DNA from: Mytilus californianus
Taxonomy: Eukaryota > Mollusca > Bivalvia > Mytilida > Mytilidae
Assembly: GCF_021869535.1 (NCBI RefSeq)
Contig: NW_026262581.1
Location: 117,890,771-117,954,770, forward strand
Length of the DNA: 64,000 nucleotides
Direction: 5' to 3'
Shown here: positions 1-11,419 of the stretch, piece after piece
Layout: the number at the start of each line of letters is the position of its first letter
Position numbering within the stretch: the stretch's first letter is position 1
Notes under the pieces: model-generated
The model's database searches: none
Seen by the model: only the letters and a program-made list of their open reading frames with translations
Told to the model about the DNA's origin: nothing
Made by a program: the position numbers and the translations under genes

Positions 1-697
1 AATCTATAATAATATTATTTTTTTAGGTATGACCCTTCGATCTAAAAAAAATATGAGATTTTGATAATGATTTCTTTTAGTTTTTGAGTAAAATGGTCGT
101 AATTATTAACGATTAATTAATTAAATAAAGTGACGACGAATGACCAAGTGAATTTTACTCACAAACAAATTATATTGACCACAATTATACATGGTCATTA
201 TCAATTTGTCGTACACTATGGTGACTTGGGAAGAAAATTTCACCAAATTCTTAGCTAAAATGTTAGAAAAAAATCAACTGTTCTGCTCGCAGATGAAAAG
301 TCAGCAGTATAAAGTCATTTTTATTCAACAATAACAAAGGAAATTCAACAGAAACGCCCAGATTCAGGCAATATATAAAGGAGAAAAGCTTTCGATTTGT
401 ATCATGCAGCCGCAAAAAAAGAAAAAAAAAAATGCAGGAAAGCAATGGTTCCGTGTGGAAGTAAATGTCACACTAAACGTACATGCCAAAATTCTATTTA
501 TGACTTTTTCATTTTCAATTTTCATATATGTTTAATTGTCTTGTTGAATAATAATACTTAGAATCACAGAATAAAATCTGTAAAAACGGGGTAACCAATA
601 CAATTACAAATCTGTTCTTGCCGCCTATGGTTGGTTTTAGTGGGTTTATTGTGCGTCTACCTGGTTAGGTTTTGCGCACTATGTACATAGTTTCTTT
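1..697. other. No gene recognised
   Basis: AT-rich sequence with short chance reading frames only. I see no splice-flanked exon, repeat tail or RNA gene. Confidence 0.5.
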
Positions 698-973
698 TTA
701 TTTCTTTATATCATATTCTTCAGCTATCTGTCGTCTAGCTTTCATTTTTGTCCTGGATTGCTGTCGATGTTCTTGTTCTACATTTGGAGTAGGCGGACGC
801 TTTCCAATTAGTGTGTGGTCGTTGTCTGGAGGAAATCTACGTGTGAAGATTGGGTCATCTACGTCAAAGGGAACTGAGCATTGAGTTGTACCAGAGACAT
901 ATATACACAGAGATTGGCAACTCCGTGAAATCCCGTTAAAAAACGCGGCCCGGAATGAGATTCTCGTCGATAA
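698..973 (-). CDS. Unrecognised open frame, possible exon
   Basis: An open frame of 91 codons runs between an in-frame TAA (974-976) and a TAA at 698-700. It has no early Met, so if real it is an exon or a broken gene. The N-terminal half contains CQSLC, then GTTQC and an acidic VDDP stretch. The C-terminal half is charged and ends KKARRQ-like/EEYDIKK. A related CQSLC-encoding stretch lies on the opposite strand near 5455-5480, directly after a good splice acceptor (TGTTACAG), which suggests a repeated exon or a coding piece carried by a repeat. I do not recognise the family. Chance opening of this frame is possible at this length, though the cysteine pattern and the second copy argue for past coding. 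Confidence 0.3.
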   Translation of the reverse strand, partial: LSTRISFRAAFFNGISRSCQSLCIYVSGTTQCSVPFDVDDPIFTRRFPPDNDHTLIGKRPPTPNVEQEHRQQSRTKMKARRQIAEEYDIKK

Positions 974-1458
974 TTATTCTACAACATGTAGACAAGTCAG
1001 GGATGAATAACCTCGATAGCTAATCAAGAAAAGTAATAGGAAAACTTATTTCAGATCAAATAAATTCTTTTTCTAAAAAACTACTTGTAGTTGTATTTTT
1101 TTTTAATGTATTTGATTGAGAAAATATTTTTTTTCTTTTTTTCGGCATTTCTTTTAATTTAAAAAGTAAAATCTGGTAATGATAATGATATTACAAGAAA
1201 CATTTCTTTGCTAAAGTTTGCTTCTAAATTACACAGTGAAATTATGTGTGTCCGATTTTCCGGTCATTATTTCCTTAGAGTTGTGACTGTGGATTCACAG
1301 GTGTGCGATTACGCAATTTATTGCCCTCCGATCACCTGCATTTTGCCGGAGGTGAAGTTCTAAGTGGATTATTACTTGGTAATTGTTTTTACAACTAAAC
1401 AAATTCTGACATTATTTTAACCATGACCAGAACTTTATTTTAACAGAATCACTGGGCT

Positions 1459-1959
1459 ATACTATGAATAGGGTAAACGGACAGAAAGTCACAGTACAAA
1501 AAGTCACAGGACATAAAGTCACAAATTGGATAGGACAAAAAGTCACAAATAATTTATTGACAATTGTTTGAATATATAAGAGAAAGATCTTCAAATAATA
1601 TCTTTTTTTACATTTATTCATTTTTAAGTTCAGGAAATTGTTCATAAGCCTTGATAAATGAAAAATTATTAAATTTTAATCATGCAAATAATATATTTCT
1701 TGGCACCATGAAGCCATTTAAGTGCCAAACCACTTTGACATTTTGTTATCATAACAATTATTTGATCATCATTGATATTTATTGAATAAATTTTAATTAC
1801 AAAGTTGCTTCATATATAATAGTTCAATAAAAAATCAAAAAAATATTTTTAAAATTAGTGTTTTCTTGTTCAGAGAAAAATAATCTCAAAACTGAATTGT
1901 GACTTTTTGTCCGTGACTTTTTGTCCTTTGACTTACTGTCCTACATTCTACTATAGTAT
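1459..1959. mobile_element. Non-autonomous inverted-repeat element (AAAAAGTCAC type)
   Basis: Both ends carry inverted blocks built from the motif GGACAAAAAGTCAC. The left end begins ATACTATGAATAGGG and has four motif copies. The right end, read on the other strand, begins ATACTATAGTAG and has three copies. The interior is AT-rich and shows no coding. The structure is that of a roughly 500-bp MITE with subterminal repeats. The superfamily is not clear; no certain target duplication was found. Confidence 0.6.
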
Positions 1960-3937
1960 TCAATCAGGAACAAAAATAGTCATTTAACATGTCAAAAAAA
2001 GAAATCAGAAAGCAACTTTTTTATATAAAAAAAATATGTAGCCAGTAGAATTTTGTCTCGTGGAAAACGGATTTAAATGATTACTTTTTGATTGACCTAC
2101 AATTACATTATTTGTGGAACCTTTGCATGAATTTCCTAAATGAACGTACATTATGTACAGTGTTGTCGAAATCACTATTTTTGCTGTCATGAAATATTGA
2201 ATATGAATCCGTCATTATTTGTAGTTTTTTATAGACTTAATATCACAGACCCTGATTAAAAACAACGTGTATCATAAGTACAGTAAAATGCTCTGCTGAA
2301 CTGTAGAATTTTAATGTTCTGTTTCATAAACCACAGAAGTACTGCAACATCCTTATCTTTACTCTTTCCTATTGGGTAGTGAAACTCGAGTTTGAAATTA
2401 GAAAGATTTAATATTGAAGACAAGTTTTATCTGATCTTTTGTGGGTTTATGTTTCAGTGCAGTGCTATGTGGGCTGTTATTTTCTTTTCATTTGTCATTT
2501 TTTTATCTGTGTTACATGACCTTGTACTTTTTGTATTGCCCCTTGACATCTCCTGCTTCTGTTTAAACCTTTACCACTGATATCTCATCTGGTTTAAATA
2601 AAATAGTGTCTCATTCCCGGAATTTGTTATACAGGAATTCATTTTAATATCAGTTTTTTTATAAGCATATAAACTGCTTGGTCTCTTCACACAATTTATG
2701 TTTAGGACGGAATGCATCAATAGGTACATACATGTACCAGGTCACCAATATATAAGTACACGTTATGTGCTTTTGACCTCCACAAGAATTCTTAAACATT
2801 CATAGATGTGCAAAGAATATTTTTGTCGTTGGGTTGTTGTCTCATTGACATATACCTCACATTTCTGAATAGTCATAGCAGCTGTGCCTTTTCAATTTAT
2901 TGCAGAAAATATTTGCATTAACATTTTTCAAAATAGGCGAGATGAAACAGTGATCACAGAATGAGGACATGTAAAACTGAAACAACACAACACAACAGAT
3001 AAATATAAACAAGCACCATTGCTAAAGGACTGAAACAAACATAGATGATGACAAATATGAGCGACTAGTAGTGTAAAAGTAGAGTGAACATTTCTTGCTT
3101 CTTATTCTACTCTTTTTGTCATTTCATGTAAACAATTAAATATGTTATTTTCCGAGGAGAGGAAGGAATTTGTGAAACGAAATATTTTTTGCCTTTAGTA
3201 CTGTCAAGTTATATATTCACAGGAATGTTGTTGAATAAATGAACATTTTCCCTTTTTTTACATTATGCTACCTTTATGCTACAAAGGTAGCATTTCCATT
3301 CTCATGATATACAAAGATATTATAGAGTGGCCTTCCAATGATAGTCATACATGTAAATCATTGTCTCATTGGCAATCATACTACATCATCATATTGTTAT
3401 ACATGTATGTAAAAATTATGTACATGTATACTTTGTAAACGTAAAGAAGACAAATGAAGTTGAACACAAGATATTTATTTGCATTTTTATCCGTATAGTC
3501 TGCACAACTGCCACTTCTGTTTCAAATTCAATAGATTGTATGCAGAGTCTTGTATTATTCTTAGTTCAATGATGTCACCATCACTTGCACAAAAATCACA
3601 TACACATGTACATCAAGTTTGGCATATGAACTATGATATTTGAACTACAATAATGTGGTGTTTTCACAGTCAGGATAAGCACATGTCATTTTCTCTCTTA
3701 CAAAACCATTTTTTAGTATCACATTGATAGTAGTACATGTAATCGGTCCACTACATGACTGTGCAGTAACATTGGAAAAAAGTCATCACTAATAGTTGTT
3801 CCTGTCTGCCAGGGAATCTTTTTTTCAATCAGAAAGGCTAGGGAGTCCTACATTCAGCACATGTATGATATTACATCTCTTGTATGCTGCACTGTTAGGT
3901 AAATTTGATCAACATCTTTGTTCTTTTATAACATGCA
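1960..3937. other. No gene; fragments of mussel repeat
   Basis: Only short pieces of the common mussel repeat tail are recognisable (near 2840-2875 and 3355-3390). The remainder is AT-rich with several ACATGTA words and no supportable exon. Confidence 0.4.
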
Positions 3938-5160
3938 GGATCCTGTTAAAAAAAAATGCTGTCAGATACTGAATGTAAATATACATGTATATAAACTTGT
4001 AAATGTCATCAAAGTGGTGGAAATAATGAAAAAAACAATTTATATACACAAAACCGGTATGTCTTGGGAAAGTAATTCCTGTGATCAATGGTGATGGGTA
4101 CATTTGTTCTTTAAAGATGGACAATTTTATAAACTGTAGCCATGGACAGGTGCCTGTCTTTATATTGAAGAGAATGAAAATGGCCGACAGCTTGAATGGT
4201 CATTTTTAATTGTAAATTGCATCAAAGTGGGTGAAAATATGGAAAAAACAACTGTTATACACAAATCCAGTATGTCATAAGAAAGTAATTCATGTGCTGG
4301 GAATAATTATTCTCTAAAGATGGAAAAGTTTATTGACTGTAGACATGGACAGGGGCCTGTCTTTATATTGAAGAGAATGAAAATGGCCGACAGCTTGAAT
4401 GGTCATTTTTAATTGTAAATTGCATCAAAGTTGGTGAAAATATGGAAAAAACAACTGTTATGCACAAATCCAGTATGTCATAAGAAAGTAATTCATGTGC
4501 TGGGAATAATTATTCTCTAAAGATGGAAAAGTTTATTGACTGTAGACATGGACAGGGGCCTGTCTTTATATTGAAGAGAATGAAAATGGCCGACAGCTTG
4601 AATGGCCATTTTTAATTGTAAATTGCATCAAAGTGGGTGAAAATATGGAAAAAACAACTGTTATACACAGATCCAGTATGTCATAAGAAAGTAATTCATG
4701 TGCTGGGAATAATTATTCTCTAAAGATGGAAAAGTTTATTGACTGTAGACATGGACAGGGGCCTGTCTTTATATTGAAGAGAATGAAAATGGCCGACAGC
4801 TTGAATGGTCATTTTTAATTGTAAATTGCATCAAAGTGGGTGAAAATATGTAAAAAAACAACTGTTATACACAAATCCAGTATGTCATAAGAAAGTAATT
4901 CATGTGCTGGGAATAATTATTCTCTAAAGATGGACAAGTTTATTGACTGTAGACATGAACAGGGGCCTGTCTTTATATTTTAAAAATTGAACGTGTCCGA
5001 CAGCGAGAATACTGAATTTTAATTGTAAATTGCATCGAAGTGGGTGATTTAATGAAAAATTCAACATATTTACACAAAACCAGTATGTCTTGGGAAAAGT
5101 GATTCATCTCATAAATGGTTTTATTCCTTTTCGAATGAAAAGGTTTTAATAAAAAATACG
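3938..5160. repeat. 203-bp tandem repeat array, about six units
   Basis: The landmark CATGGACAGG(T/G)GCCTG recurs at 4141, 4344, 4547, 4750 and 4954 (last copy CATGAACAGG), giving a period of 203-204 bp. Three central units are nearly identical. The first (about 3938-4140) and last (about 4960-5160) units are clearly diverged, the usual result of homogenisation in the middle of an array. Each unit contains a small hairpin, GACAGG-GG-CCTGTC. No reading frame runs through the units. Confidence 0.9.
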
Positions 5161-5532
5161 TCCGTGTAAAAAATTTTCATAACGTCCACGTCGGCCAAGC
5201 TTTCCCCTTATTATTGACCACAATAAAACGTTAATCGTCACAATATTTTAACTAACAATTACTACAAACTGAATAAAACAAGGTAAATAATTTACGAAAT
5301 TGAAATATATACTTACATTATGCTGTTTTGAAAAGCTTGATGTAAAATAAAAATCGAAGCGGTGGTGAACTTGTCATGATCAGATGCAAAATGGCGATCT
5401 CGTTAAAGTCTCGTGTGATGCGTGTTTTTAATTGGATTTCGCTGACCACTGTTACAGTTGCCAATCTCTGTGTATATGTGTACCGTATTTGAATACATTT
5501 CTTGTCTGGTATATACGGACTGTCTATTAGGT

Positions 5533-5991
5533 TCACGCTTTCTTTACTGAGGTTCTTCTTGTACTTCGTTGGTGTAATGTCATAAACACCTTGAATATCT
5601 TCTTCACATTGCGTAAATTGTGTCCTGGTTGGTCGAACTTTCTTATGGTGATAACTGGTGCTTCTGGTGCTGTTGCTTGTATAGCGGAGTCTACCATTGC
5701 TATGGTTGTTGTTGCAGTACTGGCTTTAGAGGAGCTTACAGCAGTTGAGTTACGTTTCTTCTTCCACTGGGCAAGGCGCTGAGCATTTCTTTTCCTGGTG
5801 GAGGGTGAAAGTCTCTTCTTTTTCAGGGCCGTGTTGGGTTGTGTCCCTTTCTTTGCAGCGGGTTCCTCAATGTGATTCCATGTCAGTTTGACTGTGACTG
5901 TGTTGGCATTGACTTTCAAATCCCATGTCAATTTCTTCCTCTCTAGCTCTATGCCATTAAGCAACTTGGATAAATCAGCTGGAAATTCCAT
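5533..5991 (-). CDS. Small basic protein of unknown function
   Basis: Complete 152-codon frame, ATG at 5991, TGA stop at 5533-5535. The N-terminus (about residues 1-50) is a compact, hydrophobic/charged domain (starts MEFPADLSKLLNG, then a KLTWDLKV and KLTWNHIEE repeat-like pair). Residues about 58-85 are strongly basic with a KRLSPSTRKRNAQRL motif. A Ser/Thr/Ala-rich stretch follows, then a basic tail ending VKKA. From memory, small ORFs with this layout (a short beta-like domain, then SPSTRKR-type basic motif) are numerous in bivalve genomes and often lie in or near repeats; their function is unknown. A second minus-strand frame lies 86 bp upstream (6078-6203). It could be a nucleic-acid-binding accessory ORF of a mobile element, but that is inference. 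Confidence 0.5.
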   Translation of the reverse strand: MEFPADLSKLLNGIELERKKLTWDLKVNANTVTVKLTWNHIEEPAAKKGTQPNTALKKKRLSPSTRKRNAQRLAQWKKKRNSTAVSSSKASTATTTIAMVDSAIQATAPEAPVITIRKFDQPGHNLRNVKKIFKVFMTLHQRSTRRTSVKKA

Positions 5992-6077
5992 TGTTGATCT
6001 TGAGTTGCAATGCGTTCACGGGGCGATGTTCACTGTTCAGTCAATCGTGAATCTATGTCTTGCCGCCTATGTATATG

Positions 6078-6203
6078 CTAGACATCTGATATACTCAGCC
6101 CTGGCAATTTCACCTCTTCTATATTGCTGTATTGCCCAACAACGAAGTCCATTTTCTCATTCTCTGGCTTCCGTACAGCGGAGGGCATTTCAATTGCTCT
6201 CAT
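6078..6203 (-). CDS. Short ORF upstream of the basic-protein gene
   Basis: ATG at 6203 to TAG at 6078-6080, 41 residues, acidic/charged (begins MRAIEMPSAVRKPENEK). The codons look coding rather than random and it precedes the 5533-5991 frame on the same strand. It may be the 3' piece of an upstream exon or an independent small ORF. No family recognised. Confidence 0.3.
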   Translation of the reverse strand: MRAIEMPSAVRKPENEKMDFVVGQYSNIEEVKLPGLSISDV

Positions 6204-6299
6204 TTTGACATAAGTTGTGGCCTGGATTTTTTTATGACCATCATAAAGAGATATATGTTCGGATGGTGTGAATAGAATTGTTCATTGTAAGGTATATAG

Positions 6300-6600
6300 T
6301 ACATTTAAATAAGAAGATGCGGTATGAGTGCCAATGAGACAACTCTCCATCCAAGTAACAATGTATAAAAAGTTAAACAGTTATAGGTCAAAGTACGGCC
6401 TTCAACACGGAGCAAAAGCTCACACCGAACAGTAATTAAACTATAAAGGGACCCAAAATAACCAGTGTAACACAATTCAAACAGAAAAACCAACGGTCTA
6501 ATCTATTTACAAAACGAGAAACGAGAAACATATATGAAACATACCAACAAAAGACAACCACTGAACAACAGGTTCCTGACTTACATGTACATGTATTTCG
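6300..6600 (-). repeat. Mussel dispersed repeat, reverse orientation
   Basis: Begins AAGAAGATGCGGTATGAGTG, followed by CCAATGAGACAACTCTCC, i.e. the complement of the common tail. It continues with the typical GGCCTTCAACACGGAGC segment and the GTTCCTGACTTA segment. Open frames inside it are incidental. Confidence 0.75.
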
Positions 6601-6654
6601 GCTCACCTGTGTTTAAATTAATTAGCAATTATAAAATCGGTGGTAATGAAAAAA

Positions 6655-6735
6655 TATAATCGGCGCAAATGAGAAAACCAAATCGGCGCAAATGAAAGAT
6701 TGAAAATTTATAAAATCGGCGCAAATGTCATACGC
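6655..6735. repeat. Three copies of AATCGGCGCAAATG
   Basis: The 14-mer occurs at about 6659, 6682 and 6715 with uneven spacing. It may be subterminal repeat of an unidentified element. The minus-strand 108-codon frame over this area (6622-6948) has no recognisable domain. Confidence 0.5.
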
Positions 6736-6739
6736 CCAT

Positions 6740-7539
6740 AATTTACAGTCCACACACAACTGCCATTTAGCTAAATTTGACTTTCTTAAGTTTTTCTGTC
6801 CAGTATTTAGGAGCTTGTACCTTTGCATATGCAGGTGATATATAAGTGTTCTATAAGCAGGTTCAACATGCAAGCTAATAAAGTTAAGTAAATCACTAGT
6901 TTGATTGCAAGCACATAATTTCATAATGTAGTATGGGTTAATTATCACATGGTTGTGTTTATATCTAAACTAATGTTAAATAGTTCAACCTTTCTAAGAC
7001 ATTGCTCACGTATCACTTTTAAAAGGTTTTCTCTCTCTGGTTCTAGATTAATACAAGAGATAAGAAAGATCCATTCCGGTCGTTGGTCCATAAATTAATT
7101 AATTAGTTTAAACCGTTTTTAACAGGAACATTTCAACACAATTTTACGAAAAATCGAGGCGAAAGACATTTGATTTTTCTTTTATCTTTTGATAGATGTG
7201 TGTTAAAAAAGGTCAGAAAATGTATCAATCAACGGCATTGGAATTCTAGTTGGGATCAAATTTTGCGAAACATTGACACATTCACCCCATTTTAGCACTA
7301 TGTATGGCAAATAAATGAGGATTGTTGCCAAGGATACACCAACAATCTATGAAATTTAATCATTTTCAGCATTGAAGAAGATTCTTATTATAGAAAATGT
7401 GCACAAATATGACCCAAACATTAAGCTTTAAACTATTAAAAACATGGAAAAGAGGATGGCTAACATTTATTAGGGAAAATTTCTCCCAAATATCGCTAAC
7501 TGTGTATTGCTACCATAAGCATTAAGCAATACGTCTCCT
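6740..7539. other. No gene recognised
   Basis: AT-rich sequence without a recognisable exon or repeat boundary. Confidence 0.4.
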
Positions 7540-8290
7540 ATAGTTGGTACATGGAATTATTGTAAGGTGTAAATCTCAAAATTAAACTGACAAGTGGCAT
7601 CTGCCATTGACCTTATTTTCACGGTTCAGTGATCAAAATTATTTTTTATTGTTTTGGTTTATTTCTCGTATCAGGGACCTATATTAACTGCTCGTATTCT
7701 GAAAGTATTCAGTGAATTACATTTAATACATGGAATTGTTGTTAAGTGTACATGTCTGTCTTGAAGTATTAATCTGACCTTGACCTCATTTTCAAGGTTC
7801 ACTGGTCAATGCTATTCTTTTCTTTTTTTTTAAAACAATATCTATTTGAATAATAAATTTCTTGTTTGGTATGTTTTTCAGATACTATAAAGGAATAGGT
7901 GAACTATTCTTGGTTTATGGAATGATAATAGTCTCTGATTTGGTCAGTTTTTTTAGATACTATAGGATAGTATATATATTTGTTGTTAGAATAATTGTAA
8001 GATATATATGTCTGTCTGTCAGGTGTCATCTGACCTTAACCTCATTTTCATGGTTGGTCAATGTTAGATTTTAAAGTTGTCAATTTTTTCAAATATATTT
8101 GTTCTATAAGTGATAAGTCATGTATATCCTGTGTATTACATGTATGTTGTACACATCTGTCTGGAATGTTTCATCTTACCTTGACCTCATGAGATACTTT
8201 TAGCAATAGGCTAACTGAATTTGGTGTTTGGAATGATAGTTGGGCCTACATGTCTGTGTGAAAGGTTTTTTCACCTTGGAAGCTTTGATC
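7540..8290. repeat. Degenerate tandem repeat (CTGACCTTGACCTCATTTTC units)
   Basis: Units carrying versions of CTGACCTTGACCTCATTTTC followed by a GGTTCA..GGTCAA segment recur near 7605, 7770, 8030 and 8175. Spacing is roughly 145-260 bp and the units are diverged. Each unit also has an ATGGAATTRTTGTAAG-like segment. This is a known-looking bivalve satellite-like repeat without coding potential. Confidence 0.6.
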
Positions 8291-9239
8291 ATTTAAATGT
8301 TAAATAAATTTAATGCTTGATGAACAACTTATTTTTTTTTACAAATCTTGGTATAAAATGGCATTAATGAGACCGGAAATATAAATTTGTAAACTGGAAG
8401 TAGTAGAATATCTCCCCTATTTTACATACAAGTCCTTGCAAATCATAATTTCGGAATCAGGATAAAATTATCTTTTAAGATCCTTTTTTACCAGAAGTGG
8501 CCATTTTATTGCCCTTTCAAGTTAAAATGCATAGAAACAATAAATATTTGGGATGAGGGTACGATTAACCATTTCTTGACCCCTTCTTTACCCTTTTTAA
8601 ATATTTAAAAATTTTCTTATCATAAATCCTCAATCTATAAGTGTTCTCTGAACAATTGGTTTTATCGTTATAAGGTCTTTATACCTTTCTGTGAAAATCC
8701 AATGTACCTTTTGATATTCTTCTGATTATTATTATTTAATTTCGCCCAAAAGACCTTGTTTCTTATGCAAGTTGTCGCTTTGATTTTTGTATATGATATT
8801 GTTTAGTTTATGCGCTTTGACCATTGACCCTGTAAGACTTTCTACTTTCTTCCCAATCGCTGTTTTGCTTGTAGAATTATCTACTCAGTTCAAAGCTATC
8901 CGCAGACTCCATATGAGAGCCATTTCCCCCCTTTGAATTTGTAAATCATCAACTTTGAGAGATAGAGACCATGTGGGTATTTTGATTTGAGATCTTTACT
9001 ATGAATATTGAGGTCAATGCCAATGGTCAAAGTCATATTCTAAATTTTGTTTTTTTAAGAGGAATATTCTGCACTAAAATTAAAAAAAACAAGATTCATC
9101 TGACAAAAAGTCAGAAACTCAAGCTGTTAGAAGTTATCACTTATGCAGAATGTTTTTTTTTGTCTAATTATTAAAGATTTATTTTTGTTAATTATTGCTG
9201 CTTTATGCATTATCTGTGTTAAAATGGGTATTGAAGGAC

Positions 9240-9500
9240 AATATAACACGTGAAAACAGACTTCTGATTATTTTTGCTATATTGATCATGTAGAACTTGA
9301 CATAGACAATTATAGACAATATTTGTTTAGCACAAACGCAATATTTTCATGTCTTAATATTTATCAATTGAGCCTTTTTACCAATAAGTTATTGTTATAA
9401 TTGCGTTTGTGCTAATAAAATATTGTCTGTCTATTGTCTATATCAAGTACTACTGTATGTCAATATGGCAAAAATACTCAGAAGTCTGTTTTCACGAGTT
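9240..9500. mobile_element. Fold-back element with about 95-bp arms
   Basis: The left arm (about 9250-9345) begins CGTGAAAACAGACTTCTGA and ends in CACAAACGCAAT. The right arm (about 9401-9497) is its reverse complement (ATTGCGTTTGTG ... TCAGAAGTCTGTTTTCACG) with few mismatches. A loop of about 55 bp separates them. There is no coding sequence. A related copy lies at 10575-10875. Confidence 0.75.
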
Positions 9501-9740
9501 TTAAATTTACTGTTTGAAAATTATGAATTATTCGAAATACTAAGGATTTTCTACCTCCAGTCACACATTACCGTAGCTTTATTTGGCATAACCTTTTGGA
9601 ATTTTTGGTCCTCAATGCTCTTCAATTTTGAACCTTCTTTGGCCTTACAATTATTTGGATTCGAGCGTCACTGATGAGTCTTTTATAGTCGAAACGCGCG
9701 TCTGGCGTGATACAAATTATAAACCTGGTACCTTTGATAT
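9500..9740. repeat. Molluscan dispersed repeat (GCGTCACTGATGAGTC family)
   Basis: Contains CGAGCGTCACTGATGAGTC followed by GAAACGCGCGTCTGGCG and an upstream TTTTGGTCCTCAATGCTCTT. The same family appears in the opposite orientation at 17100-17430 and as a diverged piece near 55160-55560. It is a short interspersed repeat; class not determined. Confidence 0.55.
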
Positions 9741-10574
9741 GTATTTACATTGAATACCATTTTTTTACAGAGATTTTTCATTAAGTAGCAATAATAAACA
9801 ACAATAATGTATCTTTTTTTTAATACTTAGACCCCAAAATAAGCTTATACAATAGATGTAAAGACGTATTTTGTTTAAATATAGATTTTGAAATATTGGT
9901 ATAAAACGACCTTTTATGAGACCGGAATATCATTTTGTAAACCGGAAATGGTAGATTATCTAATTTTTTCCATATAAAAGTCAATACATAGCATAAACCA
10001 GATCTTGAAAAGGGTCAACCGGAAATGACCTTGACAAAAGCGGAAGTAATGTTTTTTGCAAATTTTCATTGAAAAAATGCATTTTTGCTCAGGCCCAAGG
10101 AGGGTCTGAGTACTCTATTACGATGCTAGTTCTGGTTTGCAAAGGATAATCATTTAAACTTATTATTTTCAAAGTGACAAATAACAGTGTAAAAACAGTT
10201 TTTTATGCTAATAAAAAATCGTCTTGCTAAAGAAAAAATTTTAGTCGAAATTTGTAAATATTTTGCATCAGGCATTAATATTGAGTAAAAAAAGCCATCG
10301 CTCATTGATATAGAAGTGAAAAGGAGACTTACCGGAATTAAAATAATCTACGATCTTCATAACGTTTAAAACATTTTTTTGTTAATGTAATCAAAATCAT
10401 TCAATCAAACAGGATTAGCCGGTACCCTAGCAAATTGCAGCAAACCAGGAACCCATGGTAAAACAGCATCATTACCCATTCAGATCAATCACACAAAGAA
10501 CCTTTAAAAGTGTGTCAATTGGCTGACACATCCAATATATAAGGGGGGGGGGGGGGTGTGGAACTTCATGTTTT

Positions 10575-10875
10575 GATTTTGATCAATTGAACCTTTACCA
10601 ATTGTTATAATTGCGTCTGGGCTGATAAACTATTGTCTAGTTCTACATAGTCAATAAGGGCAAAAATCATCAGAAGTCTGTTCTCTCGAGTAATATTGAC
10701 CTTGGATATCCACTTTAATCACAGATATTTCATAAAGCAACAAATTAAACAACTGTTACATATTGAATAAATCGTAAATAATTAGACCAAAAAATAACCA
10801 TTCTGCATTAGTTATAACTACTAACAGCCTCATTTTCTGACTTTTTGTCAGATGAATCTTGTTTTTTTTTTTTGA
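10575..10875. mobile_element. Second copy of the fold-back family
   Basis: On the minus strand this reads CAAGATTCATCTGACAAAAA, then a GCTGTTAGTAGTTATAACTA stretch, then the AACAGACTTCTGATGATTTT arm. It matches 9090-9350 on the plus strand at roughly 75-80% by eye, so the two form an inverted pair about 1.2 kb apart. Confidence 0.65.
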
Positions 10876-11419
10876 ATGTTGGTATTCAATGGCCGGAAGT
10901 ATCATGTTGTAAACTGGCAGTTGTAAAATAACTCCAATATTTTATATTTTACCAAAAAGTACCTACAAACCATTTATTGCCGAAATCAGTATATCTTTCA
11001 AGTTAAACAGGAAGTAAAAAAATTCAAACCGAAAGTGGCTTTTCTTTTGCCTTATTTATATTGGGAATCAGGGTAAGATAAAAAAAATCTTTTGAGCCCT
11101 TCATTAACTTGTTTAATAGTTTTATTTTTCTTTTCATCAATCATCAATCTCTTCAATTGTTCCCCTTACAATTGTCTCTTATTTTTACATGGTTTTCTTT
11201 CGTACAATGGTTACTCAGTGCGACATACTTTCTTGACTTTCAATTGTACAATTGAAAAGAGTTTTAATGTCCCACCCATGATAGTGGAGGGTCTGTGCGT
11301 TCGTCCGTCCCGGATCAGGTTAAAGTTTTTTTTATCAAGGTAGTCTTTGATGGAGTAGAATTCCGATCAACTTGAAGCTTAATACAAAATTCACTCAAAA
11401 TGAAATATGTATATCAAAA

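Larger units (their letters stand above)
8320..11250. repeat. Three diverged copies of one repeat, with fold-back insertions
   Basis: The segment GGTAT(A)AAATGGC..GAGACCGGAA with a following TTTGTAAACTGGAA..TAGAATATCT block appears near 8350, 9897 and 10878. The first and third copies also share the downstream GGGAATCAGGGTAAGA-like part. Fold-back elements sit between the copies (see 9240-9500 and 10575-10875). A run of 16 G occurs near 10543. The 83-codon plus frames at 9423 and 11092 are incidental. Confidence 0.55.

Noticed and set aside
6622-6948. 108-codon minus-strand frame with several cysteines
   Set aside because: Part of it is made by the AATCGGCGCAAATG repeats; no recognisable domain or splice context.
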